A stretch of DNA of 64,000 nt from CAKZYD01 sp039814715 (GCA_039814715.1 JBCCAR010000003.1:62001-126000), one strand, 5' to 3'. Shown: positions 1 to 8,993, numbered from the stretch's first letter. The notes: generated by a model from the sequence alone, not told the origin. Program-made: numbers and translations.

Positions 1-1124
1 AAGCCCACCGGCGGCGTGATCTGCGACATCTCAACCACGATCACGATGAAGATGCCAAACCAGACAGGGTCGAACCCAGCATTCTGTACCAGCGGCAGCG
101 CGATAGGCAGCGTCATGACAATGATCGAGAGACCATCCATCACCATGCCAAGGGCCACGTAGAACACTAAGAGCAGGGCAATCAGCGCAATGGGAGACAG
201 GCCTAAGCCACTAATCATATCAGCCGCCGCTTGCGGCAACTGAAAAATCGCTACGACTTTGGACAAAAAGAAAGCGCCCGCCACGATCAGCCCGATCATG
301 GCGCAGGTGCGCACCGTGCCCATCAATGCGTCCTTTAGACTGGATAGGCTAGCGCTGCGCTGGATGATGGTAATGACGAGAGCGCCAAAGACGCCGACCG
401 CTGCAGCCTCCGTTGGCCCTGCAATGCCCGCATACATGCTGCCGATCACGACCGCGATGAGGCCAAAGACTGGGCCAAGCAAGGCGAGCCCTTTCAGACG
501 CTCAGCCCAGCTTGCAGAGCCGCCTGGCTGGCGTCCTGCTGCGATAGCGATGTACACCATGTAGGATAGCGCAAGCACGAGGCCGGGCACGATGCCAGCG
601 ACGAAAAGATCGATGATGGAGGTATCAGCGAGGACCCCATAAATGATCAAAATGATGCTTGGTGGAATGAGAAAACCAAGCGTGCCTGCGCCGCACAAGG
701 AGCCAAGCGCGAGATCACGGCTATAGCCCCGGCTTTCCAGCTGCTTGAGCGTAATGCGGCCCACTGTTGCCGTGGTAGCGGCTGAGGAGCCTGACACAGC
801 GGCGAACAGCGTGCAGGCAACAACATTGGTGTGAATGAGGCCGCCGCGCAGCCCGCTGAGCCAGGGCCTTAACCCTTCAAACAGAGCGTCCGCGAGCTTG
901 GTGCGATAGAGGAGTTCGCCCATTAAGATAAACAACGGCAGCGCAGCGAGCTCCGGGGCATTTAAAGACCGCCACATGTCGCCCGCCAAAAATGCACCGA
1001 CGTCGCTGTCTCTGAACAGACTGAGGGACCCAGCGCCAACGGCGAGCAAGGCCATGCCAATCCAAAAGCCTGCTCCGAGCAGCACAATGAACAAGAACAC
1101 CATCGTGGAGACAATGGCGATCAA
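1..1124 (-). CDS. dctM: TRAP transporter large permease DctM, partial at left edge
   Basis: Large membrane subunit of a tripartite ATP-independent periplasmic transporter, which couples solute import to an ion gradient in the inner membrane. My reverse-strand translation is open to base 1 and gives many hydrophobic segments with typical DctM stretches (LPLFILMGELLYRT, AVSGSSAATTATVG, GTLGFLIPPSIILI, GIAGPTEAAAVGV, EMSQITPPVG). About 370 residues are present of a usual 425-440, so the 3' end is missing. I place the start at the TTG at 1124, which overlaps the dctQ stop in TTGA, as at the other junctions of this operon; an internal ATG at 1103 is the alternative. The substrate is unknown; the family carries C4-dicarboxylates, keto acids and other carboxylates. 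Confidence 0.9.
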   Translation of the reverse strand, partial: MIAIVSTMVFLFIVLLGAGFWIGMALLAVGAGSLSLFRDSDVGAFLAGDMWRSLNAPELAALPLFILMGELLYRTKLADALFEGLRPWLSGLRGGLIHTNVVACTLFAAVSGSSAATTATVGRITLKQLESRGYSRDLALGSLCGAGTLGFLIPPSIILIIYGVLADTSIIDLFVAGIVPGLVLALSYMVYIAIAAGRQPGGSASWAERLKGLALLGPVFGLIAVVIGSMYAGIAGPTEAAAVGVFGALVITIIQRSASLSSLKDALMGTVRTCAMIGLIVAGAFFLSKVVAIFQLPQAAADMISGLGLSPIALIALLLVFYVALGMVMDGLSIIVMTLPIALPLVQNAGFDPVWFGIFIVIVVEMSQITPPVG

Positions 1125-1630
1125 AGTGCTTGCTCTTCTTGCGCGCGCCCGCCGCTGTGCAACCGCAAAATGCGCGCGAGGCATGCCAGGCATAACGTGG
1201 TTGGCCCAATCGCCATGAGCAATTGCGGGTAAGCAAGCGGGGTTTGGGAGGGGAAATAAGACACTGTCCCCTGCGTCCATGTGGTCAGTCCGAAGCGCCA
1301 GAGGGCGGCTGCGAAGAAACCACTGACGATGAAGCCAAGAATGGATGTCGCCATATCAGTGTGCGGCCTGAAGCGCTGCGGTATGCGGCTGTGCAGCAGC
1401 AGCACCTGAATATGCGCCCCTTCCTTCATCGCCCAGCCAAGCCCGGTGAGCATGGAGAGGATAACAAGATAGCCAGCATATTCAGTCGCGAAAGGGATCG
1501 AATAGCTCAAGATGTTCCGGCAAATGATCTCCACCATTGCCAGGGTTGCAAGGGCAGCGATGTAGAATGCTGTCAAAGCGCCTGATGCATCGCAGATATG
1601 GTCAATTGCCTTGCAAATTCGGACGATCAT
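1121..1630 (-). CDS. dctQ: TRAP transporter small permease DctQ
   Basis: Small membrane subunit of the TRAP transporter, pairing with DctM in the inner membrane. About 169 residues with four hydrophobic segments, including a first helix around LTAFYIAALATLAMVEIICRNIL and the family-typical pattern EYAGYLVILSMLTGLGWAMKEGAHIQV. A longer reading upstream exists, but the ATG at 1630 overlaps the dctP stop as ATGA and gives a normal DctQ N-terminus (MIVRICKAIDHIC), so I chose it. The stop overlaps the dctM start by four bases. The gene order P-Q-M and tight coupling indicate one transcript. Confidence 0.9.
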   Translation of the reverse strand: MIVRICKAIDHICDASGALTAFYIAALATLAMVEIICRNILSYSIPFATEYAGYLVILSMLTGLGWAMKEGAHIQVLLLHSRIPQRFRPHTDMATSILGFIVSGFFAAALWRFGLTTWTQGTVSYFPSQTPLAYPQLLMAIGPTTLCLACLARILRLHSGGRAQEEQAL

Positions 1631-2700
1631 GGCGCCGCATTCAAAGAGGGGCGCTCTGTGACGGCTAGATAGGGCTCTAATATCGCGTCGGTGCCGCGGA
1701 CCGTGTCTGCAAAATCTTGCCACATGGGCCGCGCAACGGCGCGCATTTCTTCCATCATGATAGCGCTCGGCTTGATAATGGCCATGCCGTTCTCTTTTAG
1801 GATTTCGCGCGTGCGCGCATCATCTGCTTTTGCAATAGCCCAGAATTCTGGTTCTAGCCGGCGTGCTAGCGCTTCTAGAGCGGCTTGGTCTTCTTTACTC
1901 AAAGCGTCCCAAGCCACGTTTGAGACAACCATCATATTGGAGGCCCAATTGTGATTTGTGGCATAGGCCGTGTCGAGAAATTCCCAATATTTTTGCGCCA
2001 CTCCCGTCGTTGCGGAGGTCATGGTCGCGTCAATCGCGCCGCTGGCAAGTGCGGGCACAACGTCGGGCGAAGGCATTTGAATCGGTGTGAAACCAAGGCG
2101 CTCCATAAAGTCAGTTGTGTTTTTGTCTAAGGTGCGCACTTTCAGACCCTTAAAGCCAGCTATACTGTCTGCGCGCTGCCGGGTGTAGAGATATTGGTTT
2201 GGCCACGGCACCAAATACAGCAGCTTCAAATCGTGCCGCGCGAATGCTGCTTCCACATCTGGTCGTAGGAAATCGCGATACAGCAGATATAGCTCCTCTA
2301 AATCGTCCACCAGAAAAGGCAGGGCCTCCAGGCCAAGGATGGGCTCCGAGCCGGTTTGTTGAAACCCCGCCATTTCCGCCATGGCGACAACATTATTGCC
2401 GAGCGCGCGCAGGCTATCTGGCCCTTTAATGCCCAGAACGGCTCCAGGATGAACCGTGATTTGAACGCGGCCTTGCGTCACTGTGGCAGCCTCGTCTGCA
2501 AAGCGCATGGCGTTCGTTGTGTGATATTCCGCCAGGGACCACGGCAAGGACATGTCCCAATGGCGCGGGGCCTGCGTGCCGATCTTGCTCAGGGATAGGG
2601 TGATGAAAGCTGTTGCTGCAAGCATTGCGAGCACGATGATGTAGTCACGCAGCGTGAATGTGCGGTCCTGCTGGCCTGCGGGAGATGAGGAAGTCGTCAG
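1627..2700 (-). CDS. dctP: TRAP transporter solute-binding protein DctP
   Basis: Periplasmic substrate-binding subunit of the TRAP transporter. The body matches the DctP family: an early HPGAVLG-type segment, KGLKVRTLDKNTTDFMERLGFTPIQMPSPDVVPALASG, and the central DATMTSATTG region. The N-terminus has a single hydrophobic segment (YIIVLAMLAATAFITLSLS) without an obvious cleavage site, so the protein may stay anchored. The first conventional start is a GTG at 2634 (335 residues) with no ribosome-binding site. I prefer a CTG at 2700 (357 residues): it overlaps the upstream stop as CTGA and has GGAGGAG six bases upstream. The C-terminal half and the overlap with dctQ are clear. Confidence 0.85.
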   Translation of the reverse strand: MTTSSSPAGQQDRTFTLRDYIIVLAMLAATAFITLSLSKIGTQAPRHWDMSLPWSLAEYHTTNAMRFADEAATVTQGRVQITVHPGAVLGIKGPDSLRALGNNVVAMAEMAGFQQTGSEPILGLEALPFLVDDLEELYLLYRDFLRPDVEAAFARHDLKLLYLVPWPNQYLYTRQRADSIAGFKGLKVRTLDKNTTDFMERLGFTPIQMPSPDVVPALASGAIDATMTSATTGVAQKYWEFLDTAYATNHNWASNMMVVSNVAWDALSKEDQAALEALARRLEPEFWAIAKADDARTREILKENGMAIIKPSAIMMEEMRAVARPMWQDFADTVRGTDAILEPYLAVTERPSLNAAP

Positions 2701-3755
2701 GGCGTCTCCTCCACGACTTCAAACACGTTGACCAGCGCGCCATCCGGCGATTTGGCAGTGAACATGCGCACGTCGCCATAGGGCGCAAGCGTGAACGTCC
2801 GCAGCGCGTATTGCGGCAAACCGCCAGAGTCTAAGAAAAGATTGAAAGCGAGTTTGGCATTGAGCACGGGGTAGCTGACAGACAAAATCCCTAGATTTGG
2901 CGGCACGGCACGTGCACCGAAGTGGCGGCCATCCAAACCAACGAATTCCATGATTTCTAGGCGCCCGGTTTCCCCTGGCTGCGGCCACAATATCCGCGTG
3001 CGCCGCGGTGTTTGGGTGCTCATATTGGTTGGCAGACCGAAGTTGTTATACACCGGCAGAGGATCAAGAAAATCATCTGACCAGAAGGCCGTCATGCCCA
3101 GCTCTTCTCGGTAAAAAGAGTAGGCTTGGCTAGTGCGCTCCACCATTTGCATGGCATTGAATGGCTGGCTGAGGACACTGAAGTCCCAAAAATCAGAGAG
3201 CGGCGGGGACATGCGTTCATAGAGCGCGAAGTTAATGCCGTCTGGCGCTTTGATCACAACATTGCGCAAGTCCGATGGTGGATTGCCGTCTGTAGGTTCG
3301 AAGGAAAAGCGGATCGGTTCGCTTTCTGCTTGAAAGCCAAGCGCGATGGCTTGGCGGAAAATATCTTCAACGCCCTTGGCGCGCATCATTAGTGAAAAAT
3401 AGCCGCCTGGGTCCCAAGCGCGGGCGCCGATGCGAACCGGCCTTTGGTCTACACCCGCAAATTTAACGAGCCGGATATAGCCATGATCTGAGCCAGGTTC
3501 GCGCAAGAGAACGAAGGTCGCGCTGGCGGTGTTTGGCAGGCGCCAGTACTCGAGCTGGCCTCGGCCAACATCGCCTTCGTCCACCAGCTCATATTTCCCG
3601 ACATCAACGAGAAACGTTCTGATGGGATCGAAGCTGCGCACTGATATGGTTGCTTCCTGCCAAGGAGCCTTCAAGATCTTGGGTGCAAGCGAGTCAGACT
3701 GCGCAGCAGCGGCGTGCGCAAAGAGCCAAATTACGAGGACCTGTAGCCACCTCAC
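2697..3755 (-). CDS. Exported VOC (glyoxalase-fold) family protein
   Basis: Protein of 352 residues with an N-terminal signal peptide (MRWLQVLVIWLFAHAAAAQS) followed by what looks like tandem vicinal-oxygen-chelate modules: an early ISVRSFDPIRTFLVDVGKYELVDE segment and a later YSFYREELGMTAFWSDD segment. This arrangement resembles glyoxalase and extradiol-dioxygenase-like proteins, but I do not see a clean set of metal ligands and cannot name a reaction. It starts with GTG at 3755, overlapping the stop of the preceding VOC gene as GTGA, and overlaps the dctP start. An exported VOC protein co-translated with a periplasmic binding protein suggests a periplasmic role on the transported compound; this is inference. 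Confidence 0.75.
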   Translation of the reverse strand: MRWLQVLVIWLFAHAAAAQSDSLAPKILKAPWQEATISVRSFDPIRTFLVDVGKYELVDEGDVGRGQLEYWRLPNTASATFVLLREPGSDHGYIRLVKFAGVDQRPVRIGARAWDPGGYFSLMMRAKGVEDIFRQAIALGFQAESEPIRFSFEPTDGNPPSDLRNVVIKAPDGINFALYERMSPPLSDFWDFSVLSQPFNAMQMVERTSQAYSFYREELGMTAFWSDDFLDPLPVYNNFGLPTNMSTQTPRRTRILWPQPGETGRLEIMEFVGLDGRHFGARAVPPNLGILSVSYPVLNAKLAFNLFLDSGGLPQYALRTFTLAPYGDVRMFTAKSPDGALVNVFEVVEETP

Positions 3756-4657
3756 GACAGTTCAATAACCTCAAGCAGTTCTCCGGCCGCGCCCTTGTAA
3801 AAGGCTGCGGGGCGCCCGTTATAGGGCGCTTCGCTGCGAACGAAAATCTCGCTGACGGGTTTGGCGGCGACCTTCTCTAAGCTCTCGGTCATGAACGTAA
3901 TGAAGGAAACGCCTGGTGGGAGTTCGCCCGGCGCTGTTGGGCGTTCAACCGTACCTTCCGGGTATTGATCCACCTCGTTGTTGAGGACGTCGCCTTTTTG
4001 CGTCATGGCGAAGGTGTAAATCGTATCCATTGGTTTGCCAAACGCTTTGGAAATGACGGTGTAAGGGGATTCGTAAACGTCCCCTTTTTCCCAACCAAAA
4101 GCATCGACGTAAAATTGGATGGCTGCGTCCATGTCAGGCGTGGCGAGTGGCGTGATAAAAATATGGTCCACATAGCTTTGCGCGAGCGGCAGATACATGC
4201 CTGGCGGGGATGAGTTCACTTGGTTGAGATAGAGGACCTCGCCCGAAGCCCCGATAACTTGCATGGGAATGAACGCATCTGAAAATTCAAGTTCCCGCGG
4301 CGGGCCATACATCTCAAAGGGCGAACCGTCCGCTTCAAGCTCCTTTGCGAGCTTCCAGACATCTTCCACCGTGATCTCAAGAGAGGCCCAGCCATAGCTG
4401 CGCAGCGGTAAATAGTCTTCAGGAACGGTGCCCTCGATCAGCCGGATGAAAATGGGCGTGCCTGAGGCAGGAGCGAGGGTTGCATAACGCTTGCCCTCCT
4501 GTGCCGGCGCGCCCATCGCGGTAGCCCATGCAGCATCGATCACCCCTTCATTCACCGGGCGGTATTGAAGGTAGGTATCATAGGTCGCCAGCGCGCTATC
4601 TATATCGGGTGTCAATACACTCCCGGCTTTAATCCGGCCTTCGACGTCAATGCTCAT
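3752..4657 (-). CDS. VOC family protein, two glyoxalase-like modules
   Basis: Cytoplasmic protein of about 301 residues with two VOC modules: the N-terminal half begins KAGSVLTPDIDSALATYDTYLQYRPV, and the C-terminal half contains YVDHIFITPLATPDMDAAIQFYVDAFGWEKGD. Family members include glyoxalases, dioxygenases and binding proteins; the substrate here is unknown. The ATG at 4657 has AAGGAAG upstream, and a longer reading frame from 4726 lacks support. First gene of a five-gene minus-strand operon (VOC, exported VOC, dctP, dctQ, dctM), ending in a four-base overlap with the next gene. Confidence 0.8.
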   Translation of the reverse strand: MSIDVEGRIKAGSVLTPDIDSALATYDTYLQYRPVNEGVIDAAWATAMGAPAQEGKRYATLAPASGTPIFIRLIEGTVPEDYLPLRSYGWASLEITVEDVWKLAKELEADGSPFEMYGPPRELEFSDAFIPMQVIGASGEVLYLNQVNSSPPGMYLPLAQSYVDHIFITPLATPDMDAAIQFYVDAFGWEKGDVYESPYTVISKAFGKPMDTIYTFAMTQKGDVLNNEVDQYPEGTVERPTAPGELPPGVSFITFMTESLEKVAAKPVSEIFVRSEAPYNGRPAAFYKGAAGELLEVIELS

Positions 4658-4828
4658 GGAGCTTCCTTTTTCGTGCGTGCGGCTCAGGGCGAACTGAACC
4701 GACCTATTGTGCGCCACCTTTGACAAAAAGTGTGGTTATCAAATTTGTTCCGGCACCATATAGCTGCCATAAGTCAAAACAACAGGGCATTCATAGGCCT
4801 TTGGTACAGAATTGAGGATCGTCAAATT
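4658..4828. promoter_or_regulatory. Divergent promoter region, VOC-TRAP operon / amidohydrolase operon
   Basis: A 171-base gap between two divergent operons that appear to serve the same pathway. On the plus strand a TTGACA at 4720-4725 is a possible -35 box, with a weak AT-rich -10 about 17 bases on. No regulator gene lies nearby and I saw no convincing operator palindrome. Confidence 0.4.
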
Positions 4829-5515
4829 ATGTCGGACATCGTCGGAACCCATATGGTGCAATCTCCCAAAACAGCGCGCGAGTTGTTTGAGGAAGTTATG
4901 GCTAACCCAGCGCGCGCGCGCTTTGGCTTTGGCGAGAAACTGGCCATCGTCAATGTGGACATCCAGAAATCCTATACCAAGCTCGACGAATTCAAGACGG
5001 CCTATGAGACCGATCCCAAGCAAATTGATTATGTGAACCAGATTTCTGACTTGGCCCGAGCCAAGGGCATGCCCGTTGTGTGGACGCGCGTGGCTTATGT
5101 TAAAGATGGGTCTGACGCTGGCATTTGGGGCACGCGCACGAACACGCCCGATAGCCTGCAAAACATCAAATATGGATCGCGACGGCATGAGTTTGATGAC
5201 CGCTGCAAGCCCAATCATGACGATGACTATTTTTACGATAAGCGCATGCCGTCAGCGTTCTTTGAGACGCCGCTGCAAAGCCTGCTCGTATGGCACAAAG
5301 TGGATACAGTCGTTGTTACTGGCGGCTCCACGTCTGGCTGCGTTCGCGCCACAGCCGTTGATGCGCTTAGCCGCGGCTATAGGACAATTGTTCCCGTTGA
5401 AACTTGCGCTGATAAGCATGAAAGCTATCACTTTGCCAATTTGACGGACTTGCAGCTCAAATACGCAGATGTGGTCGCGGTTCAGGAAGTATGCGATTGG
5501 TTGGAAGCACGTTGA
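4829..5515 (+). CDS. Isochorismatase-family hydrolase, N-carbamoylsarcosine amidase-like
   Basis: Cysteine hydrolase of 228 residues in the isochorismatase-like fold, closest in pattern to N-carbamoylsarcosine amidohydrolases, which release ammonia and CO2 from carbamoyl amides. The expected triad is visible: Asp44 in VNVDIQKSYT, Lys138 in YDKRMPSAFFET and Cys171 in GGSTSGCVRATAVDAL, the last being the family signature. The start at 4829 has GAGGA about ten bases upstream and gives a normal N-terminus; a longer frame from 4730 is less likely. The next gene follows 37 bases later. Exact substrate unknown; related amidases act on carbamoyl and maleamate-type amides. Confidence 0.85.
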   Translation: MSDIVGTHMVQSPKTARELFEEVMANPARARFGFGEKLAIVNVDIQKSYTKLDEFKTAYETDPKQIDYVNQISDLARAKGMPVVWTRVAYVKDGSDAGIWGTRTNTPDSLQNIKYGSRRHEFDDRCKPNHDDDYFYDKRMPSAFFETPLQSLLVWHKVDTVVVTGGSTSGCVRATAVDALSRGYRTIVPVETCADKHESYHFANLTDLQLKYADVVAVQEVCDWLEAR

Positions 5516-5552
5516 TCACATTTTGATCGAAGAAAGACTTAGCAAGGCTCAT

Positions 5553-6983
5553 ATGTCCGTCATTAAAATCAAAAATCCACGCACCGGCGACCATGACTAT
5601 GAGATCATGCCGCCAAGCGAAAAAGAGCTGAAGGCTGTCGCTGGTCGTTTGCGCGAGGCGCAGCCGGCTTGGCATGCAATGGGCCCTGAAAAACGCGGCG
5701 CAGTGTTGCTGAAATTTGCTGATGCCATTGCGCGGCACCGCGAAGAGCTGGTTGCATGTTTGGCGAACGATACCGGCCGTCACTTTATTAGCGCTATTGA
5801 GGTTGATGGCAGTATTGGCGCAATCAAACGCTGGGCTGCAGCAGCGCGGGGTTTGATTGAAGGCGCGAAAGAGACTGGCCAGTCTGCTGCCATGCCGCAC
5901 CTGGCGTTTAAAACCAATGTGCGGCCATATGCATTGGTTGGCTGTATTTCGCCATGGAATTTCCCGCTGACGCTCAGCCTGATCGATGCGATCCCGGCGC
6001 TCATGGCAGGCTGCGCCGTCTTATTAAAGCCCTCTGAAGTGACATCACGTTTTGCTGCGCCGCTACAAGGGGCGCTAACGGAGGTACCCGAGCTAGAGGC
6101 GGTCTTTGACATCGTATTGGGCGGCGGAGAAACGGGCGCGCAGCTTGTCACGTCTGTTGACGCAGTGTGCTTTACCGGGTCCGTGGCGACCGGCCGCAAG
6201 GTCGGCGCGGCAGCGGCAGCGGCCTTTATTCCAGCCTTTTTGGAACTGGGCGGAAAAGACCCTGCGATCGTCTTGCCATCGGCCGATATTGACCGCGCAA
6301 CCACAGCGCTTTTGCGCGGCTCAATCGCCAATACAGGCCAGGCCTGTCAGTCCATAGAGCGGATTTATGTTCACGCCGATATCGCCGATGCTTTTGAAGC
6401 GCAGCTGGTTGAGAAAGCCAATGCGGTCACGCTGAACACCCAGGATATGAGCCATGGCCAAATCGGTCCGTTTATTTTTGACCAGCAGGCAGAGATCGTA
6501 GAAGCGCAAATCGAAGACGCTAAAGCTAAAGGCGCGCGGGTTCTTGCTGGCGGCGCGCTTGAAGACCATGGCGGCAAGTGGCTGCGTCCGACTGTGCTCG
6601 CGGATGTGACGCCTGATATGGCTTTGATGACGCAAGAGACCTTTGGGCCCGTGCTGCCGCTTACTCGGTTTGACGATTTAGAAGCGGCGATTTCGATGGC
6701 CAACGAAAGTGCCTATGGTCTGTCTGCCGCTGTTTTCGCGGGCACCGCTGAAGAAGCGCAAGAGGTTGCTGCGCGCCTCGATGTCGGCGCGGTTTCTATC
6801 AACGATGCCTCTCTCACCTCGATGATGCATGAGGCGGAAAAAAATAGCTTTAAACTTTCCGGCCTTGGCGCAAGCCGTATGGGCGCATCGGGCTTGACCC
6901 GGTTTTTGCGCAAGCAGGCCATTTTGATTAATGAAGGCGCAGTCACCCCGATCGCTGCGTTTGATGAAGCCAACGCAGGCTAA
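5553..6983 (+). CDS. Aldehyde dehydrogenase family protein
   Basis: NAD(P)-dependent aldehyde dehydrogenase of 476 residues, cytoplasmic. Key residues are all present: Asn136 in ISPWNFPLT, Lys159 in LLKPSE, the FTGSVATG cofactor loop, Glu231 in LELGGKDP and the catalytic Cys265 in TGQACQSIER, followed by QETFGPVLP. I chose the ATG at 5553 (AAGG upstream); the open frame extends further but through the end of the preceding gene. It probably oxidises an aldehyde produced from the compound imported by the divergent TRAP system. The substrate cannot be read from sequence. Confidence 0.88.
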   Translation: MSVIKIKNPRTGDHDYEIMPPSEKELKAVAGRLREAQPAWHAMGPEKRGAVLLKFADAIARHREELVACLANDTGRHFISAIEVDGSIGAIKRWAAAARGLIEGAKETGQSAAMPHLAFKTNVRPYALVGCISPWNFPLTLSLIDAIPALMAGCAVLLKPSEVTSRFAAPLQGALTEVPELEAVFDIVLGGGETGAQLVTSVDAVCFTGSVATGRKVGAAAAAAFIPAFLELGGKDPAIVLPSADIDRATTALLRGSIANTGQACQSIERIYVHADIADAFEAQLVEKANAVTLNTQDMSHGQIGPFIFDQQAEIVEAQIEDAKAKGARVLAGGALEDHGGKWLRPTVLADVTPDMALMTQETFGPVLPLTRFDDLEAAISMANESAYGLSAAVFAGTAEEAQEVAARLDVGAVSINDASLTSMMHEAEKNSFKLSGLGASRMGASGLTRFLRKQAILINEGAVTPIAAFDEANAG

Positions 6984-6996
6984 TTGGAGATATCGC

Positions 6997-7494
6997 ATGA
7001 CAAAAATGGCGACGATTTTCGCTTTGGCACTTTGCTTGTTGTCCAGCGCAGCACGGGCAGATGACCATAAAATGGAAGTTGGGACCTGCGATAATGAACC
7101 TGTGGTGATGGTGGTCAACGGTGTGACCTTTGATCGCCCACAAATGCAAGCCTATGGCAAAGCCATTTCTGACAACGGCATTTACGAAGTGCTGCGCGGG
7201 TATTATCTAAATATGCCGCTCCCCATTGCCGTGTTTGAGGGGGACGTGCCGAAAAACTATACCACGCTCATCGTCAGGTTTCCCTGTTTTGCCCATGCCA
7301 AAGCGTTTTGGTATTCAGACGTCTACCAAAACGTGATCAAGCCGATGCGAACGAAAACAAATGCCGGCAAATACACCGTCACTGTGTATAAAGAAATCGA
7401 TATCCCAGCGTACATGACGGACAAAGTCCAAGAAGCGCCATATCTTGAAACTTTCGATGTGAGCCCGTCTAAAACTATTGAGCAAATCGACTAA
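6997..7494 (+). CDS. Exported DUF1330-like protein
   Basis: Protein of 165 residues with a signal peptide (MTKMATIFALALCLLSSAARA, cut before DDHK). The mature part fits the DUF1330 ferredoxin-like dimeric fold: a beta strand and helix (VVMVVNGVTFDRPQMQAYGKA), a glycine-turn segment, VFEGDVPKNYTTLIVRFPCFAHAKAFWYSDVYQNVIKPMR. The family has no established reaction, and members are usually cytoplasmic, so the export signal is notable. The ATG at 6997 has TTGGAGA just upstream and lies 13 bases after the dehydrogenase stop, so it is probably in the same operon. The longer frame from 6931 overlaps the upstream gene and is not supported. Confidence 0.75.
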   Translation: MTKMATIFALALCLLSSAARADDHKMEVGTCDNEPVVMVVNGVTFDRPQMQAYGKAISDNGIYEVLRGYYLNMPLPIAVFEGDVPKNYTTLIVRFPCFAHAKAFWYSDVYQNVIKPMRTKTNAGKYTVTVYKEIDIPAYMTDKVQEAPYLETFDVSPSKTIEQID

Positions 7495-7598
7495 CGGGAC
7501 GCCTTTGATGTTTCGGTCTGCTTGAGGCCATTTGCTCTTTGCTTTTGTGCGAAAACAGGGGTAGCCCACGGTGAGGCAACCTGAGCGAAGGACGCGGA

Positions 7599-8993
7599 AT
7601 GTCACAGGCTCCCAGTGAAGACCCGCAAACGCTAACGCCCGCGGACGATACGCGTGATACGCCAGAGCTACCCGTCCGCGATATTCGCACCTTTATTGAA
7701 ACCGAAAACCGTGATCAGTTGCTCGCGCTTGTCGAGCCTCTGCATGAAGCCGATGTGGCAGATATTATCGAGCAGTTGTCACCGCCAGAGCGTTCGCAGT
7801 TCGTTACACTATTAGCAGATGAGTTCACGCCTGAAGTCTTGTCCGAACTGCGTTATTCTGTGCGCAGTGATTTGCTCGACGCGATCCCCAATGCGCAAAT
7901 CGCAGAAGCATTAGAGCAGCTTGAAACCGACGACTCGGTCGACATTCTCCAAGACCTTAATGAGAGTGATCAGCGCGAAGTCCTTGATGCGTTTGATAAT
8001 TCCGCTGAACGACGCGCCATTGAAGAGGCGCTCACCTATCCTGAGGATTCCGCCGGCCGGCTGATGCAGCGCCAACATATTGCGGTGCCAGAATATTGGA
8101 GCATCGGGCGCACAATAGACTATCTGCGCGACAATCAGGCCCTCACGTCTGAATTCTGGGAAATATTTGTTGTTGATCCGAGATATCGCCCCGTAGGGAC
8201 CCTCGCGCTCTCACACATCTTAAGGTCCGCGCGTGATGTGTCTGTCAGCGACATCATGTTGACCGAACAAACATTCATTCCAGTGGACATGGATCAGGAG
8301 GAGGTAGCCTACCGCTTTCAGCAATACCACTTAATTTCCGCTGCTGTGACGGACCCGCGCGGCCGCCTTGTTGGTATGATTACAGTTGATGACGTTGTTG
8401 GCGTGATAAATGAAGAAGCGGAAGAAGACATTCTTGCGCTCGCCGGTGTGTCTGAAAGCGATGTGAATACCTCCATCGTGCAAACCACGAAAACGCGCTT
8501 CATTTGGCTCTTTGTCAATCTGATAACGGCGGTTCTTGCGTCGCTTGTGATCGCGCTCTTTGAAGATGAAATCGGTCAGCTGGTCGCCCTTGCGGTGTTG
8601 ATGCCCATCGTGGCCTCGATGGGCGGGAATGCGGGCACGCAGACGCTGACGGTGACCGTGCGCTCCCTTGCAACGCGGGACTTGTCCGGCGCGAATTTAT
8701 GGCGCGTTTTGAACCGCGAAGTAGTTGTTAGCTTTATCAACGGCGTATTGCTTGCCATTATCCTGGGCGTGGTGTCTAGCTTGTGGTTTGAAAATCTTGA
8801 ACTTGGCGCTGTGATCGCCTTTTCCATGATCATCAATCTCGTTGCAGCTGGCCTTGCCGGGATGCTTGTACCGGTTGTTCTGGACCGGCTGAAGATTGAT
8901 CCGGCCGTCGCATCTTCTGTTTTCGTGACAACGGTAACGGACATTGTCGGCTTTTTCGTATTTTTAGGACTTGCCGCGTACATACTCCTTTAA
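7599..8993 (+). CDS. mgtE: Magnesium transporter MgtE
   Basis: Mg2+ channel/transporter of 464 residues in the inner membrane. Domain order is standard: an N-terminal helical MgtE_N domain (about residues 30-140, with HEADVADIIEQLSPPER), a CBS pair (about 145-275, including DVSVSDIMLTEQ and GRLVGMITVDDVVGVI), then five C-terminal membrane helices with PIVASMGGNAGTQTLTV, the pore-lining signature. GAAGGA lies upstream of the ATG. The stop codon shares one base with the start of the response regulator that follows. Family knowledge: the CBS/N domain senses cytosolic Mg2+ and gates the pore. Confidence 0.93.
   Translation: MSQAPSEDPQTLTPADDTRDTPELPVRDIRTFIETENRDQLLALVEPLHEADVADIIEQLSPPERSQFVTLLADEFTPEVLSELRYSVRSDLLDAIPNAQIAEALEQLETDDSVDILQDLNESDQREVLDAFDNSAERRAIEEALTYPEDSAGRLMQRQHIAVPEYWSIGRTIDYLRDNQALTSEFWEIFVVDPRYRPVGTLALSHILRSARDVSVSDIMLTEQTFIPVDMDQEEVAYRFQQYHLISAAVTDPRGRLVGMITVDDVVGVINEEAEEDILALAGVSESDVNTSIVQTTKTRFIWLFVNLITAVLASLVIALFEDEIGQLVALAVLMPIVASMGGNAGTQTLTVTVRSLATRDLSGANLWRVLNREVVVSFINGVLLAIILGVVSSLWFENLELGAVIAFSMIINLVAAGLAGMLVPVVLDRLKIDPAVASSVFVTTVTDIVGFFVFLGLAAYILL

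Noticed and set aside
877..1236. A minus-strand frame of 119 codons inside dctM and another of 120 codons on the plus strand at 1223-1585.
   Set aside because: They overlap the dctM and dctQ frames, which have clear family motifs.
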